The notes: a model not told the origin generated them from the sequence alone. A DNA stretch of 64,000 nucleotides from Auanema rhodensis (GCA_964057225.1 OZ059895.1:10850001-10914000), one strand, 5' to 3'. Shown: positions 22,662-33,492, counted from the first letter of the stretch. Program-made: numbers and translations.

Positions 22662-23008
22662 AGCTCAACCATAAATATCGACTAATTCCTGTCGACGAGG
22701 AAACAATTAATATAGACAAGTTTGATGCAGAGCTCAAGCTTTTACGAGAAAATAGAGCTATACCCGACTATAAAAAGGCTGAACTATACGAAGACTTGAT
22801 TGCTCGTCTCAAAAACTATAGAGAAAGTATAGATGCGCCCATATCAGTACAAGTGGAAAATGCTGATCCACCTCTATTGCCAGAATACAAGTTGCCAAGA
22901 AAGTATAACAATTTGTGGGAGAAATTTCCAGAGGTGCGCACAAACAAGAGTAATCAACTTGTGATTAATAATGAGGCTGTACCAAACACGAATATTACAA
23001 AAATTTAG
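22658..23008 (+). CDS. Charged helical protein, 5' part of a possibly frameshifted gene
   Basis: This 116-aa ORF begins MKLNHKYRLIPVDEE, with a predicted charged helix (ELKLLRENRAIPDYKKAELY). Similar small ORFs with a short helix and a C-terminal basic region occur next to Polinton integrases. It stops at 23008, while the +2 frame is open through that point and continues with no gap to 23373. Either the gene is broken by one base near 23000 or it uses a frameshift. Confidence 0.5.
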   Translation: MKLNHKYRLIPVDEETINIDKFDAELKLLRENRAIPDYKKAELYEDLIARLKNYRESIDAPISVQVENADPPLLPEYKLPRKYNNLWEKFPEVRTNKSNQLVINNEAVPNTNITKI

Positions 23009-23373
23009 ATTTTGTATTGGATAAAACAAAAACGGAGCCCAATGGGTTTTCAGTCTTGTCAAAGTTTTTAGCCAGTAAAAGCGTACCTAGTTCTAACAAG
23101 AAACAAACTAGAAGAGAGTCGGCTGACAATGATTCAGTTGACGTTGTAACTAGAGCTGAACCGGCTGTTACAGACTTGGACTCTACTATATTACCTAGAA
23201 CGCCTCGTCATCGTAAAGCTGTTATTCGATATTCACCATCACCGGTTCGTACACTCAAAAGTAAAAGGTCAAAGACTTTTGATACTGCCGCCGAATCATA
23301 TTACACACCACAAGAAGGAGACTCACAGAATGGCCAAGGTCGTAAAAGGTTCTACATTAGATTATGGAAATGA
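23009..23373 (+). CDS. 3' part of the same gene, disordered and basic
   Basis: An open frame of about 120 codons with no good ATG at its start. It is rich in Ser, Thr, Arg and Lys (PRTPRHRKAVIRYSPSPVR) and contains a tyrosine-proline stretch YYTPQEG. It overlaps the integrase start by 44 bp in a different frame. It is most likely the continuation of the 22658 ORF rather than a separate gene. Confidence 0.4.
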
Positions 23374-24397
23374 TATTTTGGCGAGCATTTATTACGATAT
23401 AAAACATCCAGCTTCATATACATCAGCCAAGAATATATTATCGCAAGCACGAAAACATGGCATTTCAAAGGTACAAGTTGATGATTTTTTGCAAGATTCT
23501 GAAACTTTTACACGGCATAAACCAACCAGAATGCGTATGCAGACTAGAAAGACTAGAGGATGTGGTCGATTTCCAACAGTGCAAGCAGATTTGGTTGATA
23601 TGCAAAAATATAAAAAATTAAACGACGGCTATGCTTACATGTTGACCATGATTGATGTTTATACACGCATGTTATATGTTAGGCCTTTGAAAACTAAAGG
23701 TGGTATAGAGGTTGCTAGTGCATTTGAAAGTTTATTCAAAAATTTTATACCAATTCAGTTGATTACTGATAATGGCACAGAGTTTTATAATAGTCATTGT
23801 GAAAAACTATTCAAAAAGTTTGCCATACTGCACGGATTCACAAGTTCACCACAAAAGGCTGCAATGGTGGAGCGAGCAAATAGAACTTTAAAAACACGCA
23901 TGATGAAATATCTCTATTACAAGAATAATCATCGTTGGATTGATATCCTAAATGATTTGGTTGAAGGAATAAACAAATCTTATAACCGCTCCATAAAAAT
24001 GCGGCCCATTGATGTTAAAGCAAATATATTTATTGAAGAATATGCACCAGCTGTTAAAAGCCGCTTTAAAATTGGTGATACTGTTCGCATAAGCAAAAAT
24101 AGGCGTACTTTTGAAAAAAGCTACGAGTCTGGATATACAATGGAGCTATTCACAATTGATGAGGTTGTAACCGGAAACCCAACCGTGTATAAACTTGTAG
24201 ATTATAATGGTGAACGTATAAAGGGAATATTCTACGAACCTGAACTTGTCTTGGCTACTAATAAAAGTAACAAGTACTATATAGAAAAAGTTTTAAAAGA
24301 GCGTACTCGAAGCGGTAAACGTCAAGTATTTGTAAAATGGAGTGGATATCCCGACAACTTTAATGAATGGATAGATGCAGAAAATTTAAATGTTTAA
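23330..24397 (+). CDS. INT: Retroviral-type integrase with chromodomain
   Basis: This 355-aa protein starts MAKVVKGSTLDYG. The RNase-H-fold core shows D,D-35-E residues in QADLVDM, ITDNGTEF and AAMVERANR. An SH3-like region (KIGDTVRISKNRR) follows, and then a C-terminal chromodomain (YYIEKVLKERT ... VFVKWSGYPDNFNEWI). This is the chromodomain integrase of Polintons, which inserts the element with short target duplications; the chromodomain may direct it to marked chromatin. All key residues are present and the frame is open. It ends the plus-strand gene run. Confidence 0.95.
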   Translation: MAKVVKGSTLDYGNDILASIYYDIKHPASYTSAKNILSQARKHGISKVQVDDFLQDSETFTRHKPTRMRMQTRKTRGCGRFPTVQADLVDMQKYKKLNDGYAYMLTMIDVYTRMLYVRPLKTKGGIEVASAFESLFKNFIPIQLITDNGTEFYNSHCEKLFKKFAILHGFTSSPQKAAMVERANRTLKTRMMKYLYYKNNHRWIDILNDLVEGINKSYNRSIKMRPIDVKANIFIEEYAPAVKSRFKIGDTVRISKNRRTFEKSYESGYTMELFTIDEVVTGNPTVYKLVDYNGERIKGIFYEPELVLATNKSNKYYIEKVLKERTRSGKRQVFVKWSGYPDNFNEWIDAENLNV

Positions 24398-24691
24398 TTT
24401 TTCAATGTTATAAACAATTGTAATTATAATAAATGATTTATTTGATATATCGCATAATGTAACAATAAAAAACCAGCAAAATACAAACAACAATTCAACC
24501 TGCAAAAAAAAAAATGTAGACTATTCAAATTTTCAAATTCTTACCAGTTGGTTGATCATTCGTCCTCAATTGATGAGCCATTGATGGATATTCGCAAGAG
24601 CTGGAAAAAAAATGTTACGGCTGAGAATATAAAAATGCCACATAACAAAACAAGAATAAAACGCCAATTGTACTATTTGTGCTTGTTGTAG

Positions 24692-25277
24692 TCAAAATGA
24701 AGGATCAAAGCGGATAAACATGTTCAGGTTGAGTGCTTCTGGACTTAGTTTAAAGTAGAATACATTCTGCTTATAACCAAAAGTCTTTACAGTAGCCTCA
24801 TCTGCATATATAACAATATAGCCCATATTGTTCAACAATTGCTTGCACGTCATGGTGTTATAAGAGCGCATCTAAAAAAATGATAAAATTGAAAATAAAT
24901 AAATATGCAAGCTTACATTAATAGAGAAATTTTTGGGCTTATAGTGACGAAATTCCTTCAAAAGACCCAACGCATCATTCCTTCCTCTACACTTTATACA
25001 GAGGCTGAAACAGTGATACTCGTCTATAACCTGCAATGATCCCCTACAAGTTTTGCAGAGACAAATTAGTCTCATTAATACACTCCTTGGTGGAGTGCTC
25101 TCTCTCAGAATCTCCATCTGTTTTATTGGTGAATCTAAATTAAAGAATTAAAAAATACAAGTTAAGGTTCATACCAAAACTTGTGAAATTTGGAGCTGGT
25201 GTGGGTGGTCGTGGTACTTCAGGTTCAGGCGATTTGCGCACAACATTTGTCACATCAGCAAGTACAGCACGCTTCAT
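24692..25277 (-). CDS. Spliced zinc protein with destruction-box motif
   Basis: Three exons: 25277-25175, 25134-24917 and 24871-24692, with introns of 40 and 45 nt and phases that agree. The predicted protein is 166 aa. It opens with MKRAVLADVTN, in which RAVLADVTN fits the nine-residue APC/C destruction box RxxLxxVxN. A Pro-rich linker follows, then two Cys pairs (CLCKTC and CIKC) 20 residues apart forming a likely zinc ribbon, then a third exon of unknown fold ending IRFDPSF. Polinton 2 has a homologous third exon at 56829-57008, with acceptor and length conserved. I do not know the family. It lies tail to tail with the integrase. Confidence 0.65.
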
Positions 25278-25899
25278 TTCCGCTAAAGATCCAACTTTCT
25301 AAAATATAAGGCAAACTTGCAGAGAGGAGCAGTCTATGGCGATTGGCAAAGAGTGGCAGGAGATGGTGAAACGTCGGATCCTCGGATAGTTGGCAGAGCT
25401 GAAATGTAAATGTAGCAAAATTGCCAACCTTTTATACAAAGATTTTTGTAAAGTACAACCCATTGTGTTACAATCAAGTTTGCTGATGAAATTCTTTTAT
25501 TAATTAGATTTTACAGCATATTTATGCAGATATACTCATCTCGTCGACAGTTGCCAGCAGTTGGCGCACTCTGAACCTATAAACAATCTGCATATTAATT
25601 AGTTTTTACATCTCTTTAAACATTATTGTTTACCGTTTGTGCCATAAACAACAGCCATCTCTGTAAAACATTTAGGCTTTTTAAACTTTGCTTAATAGCT
25701 CATATATTATTCATAGTATACTTTTACACCCATATTGTAGCACAAAACATATGACTGCCAACGTTTTATATGTGAAAAATATTTCATTCTTGAATATTTA
25801 CTAATGATTATATTACGAAACGAAAACTTTTGAAATGTTAAAATGATTATACTATATTTAAACCCCTACAGTGCAGTTATTAGTGTTTATTAACCATCG
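25278..25899. other. Polinton 1 right subterminal non-coding DNA
   Basis: An AT-rich stretch between the zinc-protein ATG and the right inverted repeat. It may hold a 5' untranslated exon of that gene (an acceptor-like run lies at 25300-25310). I see no ORF with support. Confidence 0.4.
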
Positions 25900-26735
25900 A
25901 TATGCGTGGCGTTGAGGTCAGCGCAACTGTTTGTTAATCTTATTGTATTTACCTTCAATGTGTGCTCTATTTAGTTATTGTATTGTTATATTAGTAAAAT
26001 AAAGTTTAAAACTAATCTTTTCTTTTAATTTGAAACTTTTACTTGTTAGAATAAATATAATTAATAACAATTTGTAATTTCAAAAATTAATAATTTAATG
26101 TCGTTCTTATCGAATTAACCTTCGATATGTGTTCCATTAAATTTTAGTATTTCATATCGTTCTTATCGAATTAACCTTCGATATGTGTTCCATTGAATTA
26201 CCCATAACAAGTACGGTGAACAAAACGATATACATGCAAAAAAAATTTTATTGTTCTTTAAAATACAAATAAAATAGTACAAACACAATACAATAAAAAA
26301 TAATCAAAATAAGTAAACAAATATTATTGATAAATATAATAAATAAATAAAATTTGAAAACAAATTTATATATTTGAAATTTATAATTTTTATTTTCACT
26401 TAATATATAATATTTAAAAATAATTAAAAACATATACATACATTCGAAAAAACAGATTTAAAGTTTAATTTTTAAAAAAATCATGCTATAAATCATGATT
26501 TTTAAAGTACATTTGAAAAAGCATATTTAAATTTGATTTAAAAAAAAATCATGCTTTAAATTATGATTTTTAAATTTAAAAAAGGAGAATCCATGAACCG
26601 TGATTCCAAAATATGATTTTAACAGCTGACGCTCAAAAATATGTTTTTGACAGCTGACGCGCCCCAAAAGTATGTTTTTAGCAGCTGAAGCCCCCAAATG
26701 TATGTTTTTGACAGATGTTTGGGGGCGTCAGCTGC
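25900..26735 (-). repeat. Polinton 1 right terminal inverted repeat, tip missing
   Basis: This mirrors 12566-13340, including the CAGCTG-centred motifs and the ATCGAATTAACCTTCGATAT motif. It ends GTTTGGGGGCGTCAGCTG and passes straight into the spacer ORF sequence CTTGTAGCCG. The terminal 30 bp found on the left (through AGTAGAGAG) are absent. Confidence 0.85.
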
Positions 26736-26872
26736 TTGTAGCCGTGATTGCCGCTGTTATATACTTCCTCTCTACTTCTGCTTCATTCTTCATGCCAGCT
26801 CTTTTATCGGTCACACTTTCCTACTGCTGTTTGAAAAAAACCAGTAATCCCCCGGTTGCAGGAAATGCCTGA
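26736..26872 (+). pseudogene. Spacer ORF copy 10, 3' part
   Basis: The continuation of the ORF split by Polinton 1; its 5' part ends at 12535. About 30 bp covering the ATG are lost at the junction. A 6-bp in-frame deletion near the C-terminus changes the ending to NPPVAGNA. Confidence 0.6.
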
Positions 26873-27437
26873 TTAAATTACATTTCACCCATTGACCTAG
26901 TAGATATATTGAGATATCTGATTACAATATTAAGATATCTGAATACAATTTCAAGAAAATACCGATCATTATCTTATTATTGCGCAACACTAACCCTCCC
27001 ATTGTATCAACTTTCTAAACAACCTCAAACCATATATAAGCTCGAAGATACGAGCCATTTTTCACTCTTAATTTAATTCTACCACTGAACCTATACTGAT
27101 CTTATAATGAACTCTTCTCATTCAACTAACTGTTTGGATTCGCCACTAACTCATATTATCCCCATTAACCGGGAAACAACCGAGTATAGACGCTCGTCAT
27201 TGAGAACATTAAAACACAAACATACCACGTTGAAAGTACGCCATCCCGTCCAATCTGGCACGTCAAGCAAAGTTGGGCCTGGTTAGTAGTTGGATCGGAG
27301 ACGGCTTGGGAATCCCGGATGGCGTAAGCTTTTCAAATTTTTTTAACGATCATAACACGTTGAAAGTACGCCATGCAGCTGATTTTCAATTTTATCTCTT
27401 CCGTAATAAATGTTTTCAATTTTCAAGCAGTCTTACT
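26873..27437 (+). repeat. Resumed 5S spacer array
   Basis: Spacer with the 240-bp leader (CATATATAAG and the GCTCG/CGAGC hairpin), one full-length diverged 5S copy, and part of the following spacer. It breaks off at the BEL copy 1 LTR. Confidence 0.75.
27212..27329 (+). pseudogene. Full-length but diverged 5S rRNA copy
   Basis: 118 nt, same type as 11744-11861. It has no pairing between the 5' nine bases and the 3' GCGTAAGC. Confidence 0.75.
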
Positions 27438-27443
27438 TACTAC

Positions 27444-27747
27444 ATTGAAGATAAACAATTTATTACAAAATTATTTATTTGTAATGTATATCAAATAATA
27501 TTCAATTAATATTAAGAAGTCTTTATATGCGTCTACGCGCTGTGGGTCAATTATGTGAACTGAATTGAAAGTAAAACAATCGGCGTACGTCAATTCACGT
27601 AAATTTGACGGAACCGTGTACGACCGCTCACTACAGAAATGATTATAAAAATAAACTTACTCATTTTATATTTGAAATCTATTTTCTTAATTTCTTTCTA
27701 ATTTAATGACTAATTACTTATCTTTCGTATCTATATACGAAACATTC
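27444..27747 (-). repeat. BEL copy 1 3' LTR
   Basis: On the minus strand a purine-rich tract (GGGGCGGAA) is followed by TGTTTCGTAT. The LTR then contains GCATATAAAGACTT (TATA-like) and AATAAA signals before ending about 27444. The 5 bp after it are array sequence. The second LTR is absent, so the length is approximate. Confidence 0.6.
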
Positions 27748-27832
27748 CGCCCCGAATATTGTTTCTAGCTGTAGATTTGTGAACAATTCGTGATACATTA
27801 AATTATTTATTTTTGTTTAATGCATGGACATA

Positions 27833-28310
27833 TCACAAAATTATATCTTTGAATATCGCAAAATTTACAAATCTTTGATTTAGTACATTTTCCTTTATGT
27901 TGTTTAAACATAAAAGGCATAACTTTAATGAGACAGCTTTGGTCAGTTTAAAAAGTTTTGTGGAGAAGTTTCCACATTTTTCGGAATTGTGGGAGCCATA
28001 ACAGAACTTGCAGCTCATCTTGATATCTTGTACTGGCTTTTCTCTAGATTGGGTCTTAATTATCATCTAGATATCAAGTTTTTATAATCAAAAAATTTAC
28101 TTTTTCATCCGATTTTTTTTCTTCCTCAGTCATTTTCGTGATGAGTTTACACATGTGTATTACGTGTTTTTCCAGAAAGGCAAGCCTTTCAGTTATAGCA
28201 GCATAAGTCTCTTCTTTCTTCTCAGTTGCCTTTTCAGGTTCGGTAACGACTTCCATATTTTCTTCCAACAGGATTTTTCCGTATTTATTGACGACTTCTT
28301 CTTGACTCAT
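27833..28310 (-). CDS. Spliced accessory protein: acidic coiled coil plus zinc knuckle
   Basis: Exon 1 (28310-28101, 70 codons) starts MSQEEVVNKYGKILLEENME and is rich in Glu/Lys with heptad-like leucines. A 34-nt GT-AG intron joins it in frame to exon 2 (28066-27833), which has a knuckle CKFCYGSHNSEKC and a further CLLC pair. The sequence resembles the zinc-knuckle region of BEL gag, yet lies downstream of integrase and upstream of the 3' LTR. A TATATAAG box is 35 bp upstream of the ATG. The diverged copy at 40872-41370 has the same architecture, so this is not a chance arrangement. Total 147 aa; later zinc knuckles are degraded. Confidence 0.6.
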
Positions 28311-28344
28311 TTTGGTATGAATGATCTTGAGGGTCAATTTTTTT

Positions 28345-28353
28345 GCTTATATA
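28345..28353 (-). promoter_or_regulatory. TATA box of accessory gene
   Basis: TATATAAGC on the minus strand, 35 bp before the accessory ATG. The corresponding place in BEL copy 2 has GGGTATATAA. Confidence 0.5.
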
Positions 28354-28587
28354 CCTTTTCTGTTACGTGAGTTTCACGTACCGTGAATATTCCACCGCAA
28401 CCAAAATATCGGAAAAAAAATGTTTTTGTTTTTTTTTCTTCATTTTTTTTTTATTTTTATTTATTTTCTTTTCTATTTTCATACGAATAAGTTAAAAATT
28501 GTTTTTCTTTTATTATTTTATCATAATTTCTATTACTATTACTGCTACTATTCATAACTAGAGCTACATAAAAAAATTACTAGAATA

Positions 28588-29643
28588 TTAGAAAAATTTT
28601 CTATAGTCTATTTTCTCATTGTTCCTGAGTCGATTGTCCCATATATTAGTTTTTTCATTTTTATAATGATCATTGTTATTGATGCTGTTATTGTTTTCGA
28701 AACTAGTTGTTTTCTTATTTTTCTTGATTTCATCTAAATCAGCATCACACTCTGATATTTCTAGAGGAATTAACTGATTTATCGATCTCAGAAAATGATT
28801 TCCTTCTGAATTTCTTATTTGTACGGTTCTTATCTCTCCGTCTTTTGAATATATGATTTCTTCGATAATTGCAAGAGGCCATTTGTGTCTCTTTACATTA
28901 TTTTCTTTGCATAGGACAATTTCGCCAAGTTTAGGTTTTAATTTATTAAAATTTCTGCTGATTGTTTTTTGATTTGACAGAACTCTCAGTTCCTCCAGAT
29001 ATGTATTTGACCAATTTATCCAAAATTCGGTAATGCTATTATTACAGTTTTTCATATAATCTTTGATCTCATTAATCTTTGACAAATTAGTTTTATTAGA
29101 TATGTTTGAGAATTCGCATATGACATTCTCTGGATGATAGTATTCAAGACTTTTAGGTGTTACTATTTTGTCAAAATCATCATTTATGGATGAAATAGGT
29201 CTCTAATTAACTATATTTTCAATCTCGGTTAGAATTGTGCTCAATTCATTAAACTCGATCTGTTTTGTCCCTAGACATTTTATTAGATACTTCTTTGTTA
29301 CGCCTATCATTCTTTCATAGAATCCTTCTTTCCACGGTGGATAAGGAGTTATTTTTTCCCAGTTTATGTGTTTATTTTTGAGAAAGCTTTCCAAAATTTT
29401 ATCAGTTTTTATGAACTGACTACCATTATCTGATATGATTTTCAAAGGTACTCTTTTTCGAGCGAAAATTTTCTGTAAATTTAGTGTTAATTCTTTGCTG
29501 GAGCTATCATTGGCTAAATCAAAGTATACTGCTCATGTACAAAGGCAAGTAATTAACATAATCCATACCTTTTTATCAGAATTATGGCCTGTTTTTACTA
29601 ATAATGAACCGGCATAATCGATTCCAATGTTTTCAAATGGTTT
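28588..29643 (-). pseudogene. BEL copy 1 integrase core and C-terminal domain
   Basis: Continues pol after a stop at 29644. Integrase D and E residues are seen in ISDNGSQF and GFYERMIG, and the post-integrase domain in GEIVLCKENNVKRHKWPLA, ending in KKFF-like RKFF. At least three stops interrupt the frame (near 29536, 29203 and at the 29644 boundary). Confidence 0.8.
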
Positions 29644-31221
29644 TTATTTTTGAACTCTTTCTTTTGGATATTGTGGGAAATTAGGATATTTGTATAGCCT
29701 GTTATTTAATTTTTTACATTTCACACATTTCGAGATTACTGTGTTTATGAATGTTTTCAATTTTATGATAAAAAATTCTTTTCGTACTATGGCCATCATT
29801 GTTTTACGTGGCGTATGAAGCGATATTTCATGAATATAGTTCAAAATGAGGTTCGTGAATATTTTCTTTCCAAAAAGCCAAATTGGATATTGTTTATTAA
29901 CTTGTTCTGAATTGCCCATGCGACCTCGTATTCTTAATATTCCTGTTTCATCTTCAATTATGTCTAATTGATTGTATTTTTCTTTTTTGAGCTGATCAAT
30001 ATTTTGATTTTGATGACATTTTATCAAAAACTGCTGAATTATTTTATTTTTTGTTGAATTATCCTTTTTTTCAAAGTTTTTGAACAAAATTTGGTTGGAT
30101 TTCCCGAATTTTACATTTGTTTTCGTGATGAATGTTATAACTTGTCGAAATATGTTTATGAATTTAGGATATGAGGAAAAATTTTTTGCTAGATAATCCA
30201 AATCTCGATTTTCCTTATTTTTTAAATCTGATTTAATTAAAAGATTTACTAATTCCATCTGTGGATTCTCACAGTATTTTTCAATAACTTCCTTTAATGA
30301 TTTTATTTTTGCAATTCTTTCATTTTCGTTTTTATACCATTGAGGACCTCGAATCCATTGCATATATGTTTCATCGGGTTTTTCTAAACCTCTCGTAGGT
30401 AAATCGGCAGAAATAAACTTTGTATTCACATAAAAAAATTCAATTTTTCGGTTTCCTTGTTCAATTTCGGTTATTAATTCTGTTATTTTGTTCAATCTGT
30501 TCCGTATATATATTTTTTTCGTTGGATCCTTATGTAACCAACATAGAACAACTTGTGAATCAGTGAAAATTCTAATATTTTCGATTTTTACGTTTATTTC
30601 TTTAATATTTTCTTTTAACATTTTTATTCCGAAAAGAACAGCAGTTAGTTCTTTCATTGGTATGGTTCCTTCAATCATTGTTGAAGATTTAGAGCAAAGA
30701 AACTCAATTCTTTCTGTTTTTCCAGCATCATTTACATATGCTAAATAAGCAACAGATGCTATAACATCTTTAGATGCATCTGTGAATAATAAATATTCAA
30801 ATTTTCCATTTTTCTCATTTATATCTTTCATTAATGACCTGTTAACATCAACTTTAGCATTTTCTAACTTTGTATATAATTTTTTCCATATTATTTGTTG
30901 ATGTTCTGGTATTTCTATGTCCCAGTCAATTTTTAATTCCCAAAATTCTTTTAGAAATAACCTAGCTTTGACGGTTAAAGGCTGAGTTAGACCTAATGGG
31001 TCGAAGATTGAATTAATGAAACTGAGGATAGTTCGTTTCGTTATTTTTTCTTCTTTCCATATAGGAATTTTTATTTCCAATTTGTCATTTTCTTCATCAT
31101 AGTTCCTTCCGAGAATTTTGAAGTTTGAATCTTTTATTCTATCGATTTCGGGAATTTTCATTCTTTCTTCGGTTACGTTTGTATAAAATTCTCTGACATT
31201 CATGCCAATCTTTGAAAACAA
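29644..31221 (-). pseudogene. BEL copy 1 RNase H and integrase zinc-binding region
   Basis: A 525-codon open stretch. It contains the thumb/connection segment (SIFDPLGLTQPLTVKARLFL), RNase H residues in LFTDASKD, MKELTAV and FTDSQVVLCWL, and the integrase H-H-C-C finger (HEISLHTP ... CVKCKK). It is separated from the reverse transcriptase by an extra A in a run at about 31228 that copy 2 does not have. Confidence 0.85.
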
Positions 31222-32602
31222 ATTTTTTTACTTCACTATAATACTGTAATATTTGATTTTCATTTTCTACTTTTATCATTATGTTATCTACATAAATGTT
31301 ACTTGAAATATTCTCGTTTAAATTACTTTTTTCTGTTTTTAAAAAAAAATAATGCTGGCTGCGAGTAGAAATAGTGAACTATTTACCCCAAAAGGTATTT
31401 TTGTGAATCTCAAGTTTATAATATTACTTTTCTGTGTTCCTTTGTTTATATCTTTGACCCATAAAATTCTGGTTAGATCCCTATGACTTTCGTCTAACTC
31501 TATTTGGTGAAACGCTTTTTCAATGTCTGTCTCCTATTAAGAAGTTTTTGCTTAACCTGAGTCTTATTAGCATGCCTGCTAAATTTGGCATTATTCCTTC
31601 GCCTTGATATAGTATATCGATTAAAGATAGCTCATTTTTCTTTTTGCTTGATGCGTTCAATACAATTCTTAGTTTTGTAGTTGAGCTTGATAGTTTTAAA
31701 ACATAATAGTGGGGTATATAATATGTAAAGAATGGATGATTACTCCGAGGAGATTCTTCTAAAATTCCTGTCCTCAGTTGTTCCTGTATGGTTTCATTAT
31801 ATTTTTCAAATATATCCTTTTTTCCTCTCAAAATGTTCAAAATTCCATTCAGACAGCCTATACTCTTTCCGAAATTATCGTCAATTGACTGTATAACTTG
31901 TTTGACAGGAAACTTCACTTTAATTCTCCCATTTTGAACCCGAACGTTTTCATAAAAGTGCTGCCATGCCATTTTATTTTCATAGTTTCTAATTTTTTCT
32001 TTTGTTATTTTTGAGTTTTCGTCTTTTAATTTCAAGCCTGTTAAAAAGCACTGAATTTCAGGGTTTTCAATAACTGTTTGGTCAGTATTTTGACTTTGGG
32101 TACGTTGAGCGATTATTGGATGAATGATCGTTGGAACTATTATAATATCTTTCCCAATTTTGATTGATTTGAACTCATTTATCATGAATTTCCAAAAATT
32201 ATCCATTCCTATCAGTATATCAGGTTCTATATTTACTTTTTCTATAATTAGTTCGTTGTTTTTCATACCGTATTTTTCTATTTCTGTATATTGCTCTTTT
32301 CCTATTTCTGGCATGTTGATATAATTAGTAATTTTATCAATACTTAATAGTTTGAATGTTTTGTTTCTTTCCGGAATCTTCCAAAGTACTTCTTTAGACA
32401 CTATATCTTTAATGTTGTTGCTTATACTTGAAATTGTCAGATTTTTTCCTCCTATAACTTTAAGATTTAAAATTTGAGCTGTTTCTTCTTTAATAAACGA
32501 ATAATGTGAACATGAGTCAAATATTATTATCAGATTTTTATATTTAGAGTTGAAAAATGTTATGAAAAATGTGTTAGTTTTATTATTTTCTGAGTGGTTC
32601 AC
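31222..32602 (-). pseudogene. BEL copy 1 protease and reverse transcriptase
   Basis: The open part 32602-31520 carries an aspartic-protease-like site DSCSHYSFI and the start of the reverse transcriptase (KLRIVLNASSKKKNELSL). A 4-bp duplication (GACA) at about 31530 shifts the frame just at the first catalytic Asp (IGD/IEKAF). The remaining part runs to YVDNIM with a second frameshift in a T-run near 31345. Both shifts are shared with copy 2. Confidence 0.8.
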
Positions 32603-33492
32603 TTTTTCTGATAATAAATTTATTTCTGCTATTTCCTGTACTTGGATCGCAGACGGCTTGGGAATCCCGGGTGCCGTAAGCTTTTCAAATTTTGTTAACG
32701 ATCATGCCACGTTGAAAGAACGCCATGCAGCTGATTTTCAATTTTATCTCTTCCGTAACAAATGTTTTCAATTTTCCAGCAGGTTTACTTAGATAGCTCA
32801 ACCCAAGGCATCAAAATATCTTCAATCTTATTTCTATATTACAGTTATAAACCAGTAGTTTATGAACCTTCACCTTAACTTTACTGTTTCTATCTATTTC
32901 CTATTGAAACAAACATTGTTTAAACACTAAACAACTGTAAAACCTTTTTTAATTTATTGTATTTGGAGCTCATAAGATTTGATATCATCGAGAGATTTAG
33001 ATGTAACGTGGAAAATTACATAACTAACATGAAATTGGAAAAAAAAACAATAACGAGGATAAGTATGTAAATCATTGAATATCAGATATTTTCGCTTACA
33101 ACTATACCACGTTGAAAGTACGCCATGCAGCTGATTTTCAATTTTATCTCTTCCGTAACAAATGTTTTCAATTTTCCAGCAGTTTTACTTAGATAACTCA
33201 ACCCAAGGCATCAAAATATCTTCAATCTTATTTCTATATTACATTTATAAACCAGTAGTTTATGAACCTTCATCTTAACTTTACTGTTTCTATCTATCTC
33301 CTATTGAAACAAACATTGTTTAAACACTATACAACTGTGAAATCTTTTTAAATTTATTGTATTTGGAGCTCATAAGATTTAATATCGTCGAGGAATTTAG
33401 ATGTAACGTGGAAAATTACATAACTAACATGATATTGGAAAAAAAACAATAACGAGGATAAGTATGTAAATCGTTGAATATCAGATATTTTC

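Larger units (their letters stand above)
12536..26735 (+). mobile_element. Polinton/Maverick DNA element 1
   Basis: This 14.2-kb element starts AGTAGAGAG, has inverted terminal repeats of roughly 800 bp, and carries the family's diagnostic set: protein-primed PolB, double-jelly-roll capsid protein, adenain-like protease, packaging ATPase and chromodomain integrase. It lies inside spacer ORF copy 10. The left end is complete. The right end lacks about 30 bp of the terminus, and about 30 bp of the target is missing at the junction, so no 6-bp target duplication can be seen (GATATA precedes the left end). PolB and the capsid gene are disrupted, so the copy is not autonomous. The other genes are open, so the invasion is fairly recent. 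Confidence 0.95.
27440..32639 (-). mobile_element. BEL/Pao-type retroelement copy 1, 5' truncated
   Basis: On the minus strand it reads protease, reverse transcriptase, RNase H, integrase, a spliced accessory gene, polypurine tract and 3' LTR. The 5' LTR and gag are missing: the element starts abruptly inside pol at 32639, joined to the 3' half of a 5S gene. Several frameshifts and stops disable pol. Family assignment rests on the DSCSHYSFI protease, YVDN reverse transcriptase motif, the Pao-type RNase H/integrase order, and the C-terminal domain after the integrase. Confidence 0.85.

Noticed and set aside
27273-27509. 78-aa ORF crossing the BEL LTR joint
   Set aside because: It joins 5S sequence to LTR sequence by chance.
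28340-28587. An LTR between pol and the accessory gene of BEL copy 1
   Set aside because: The TATA box is only 35 bp from the ATG, with no primer site, and the purine tract plus TGTTTCG lies on the other side of the gene.
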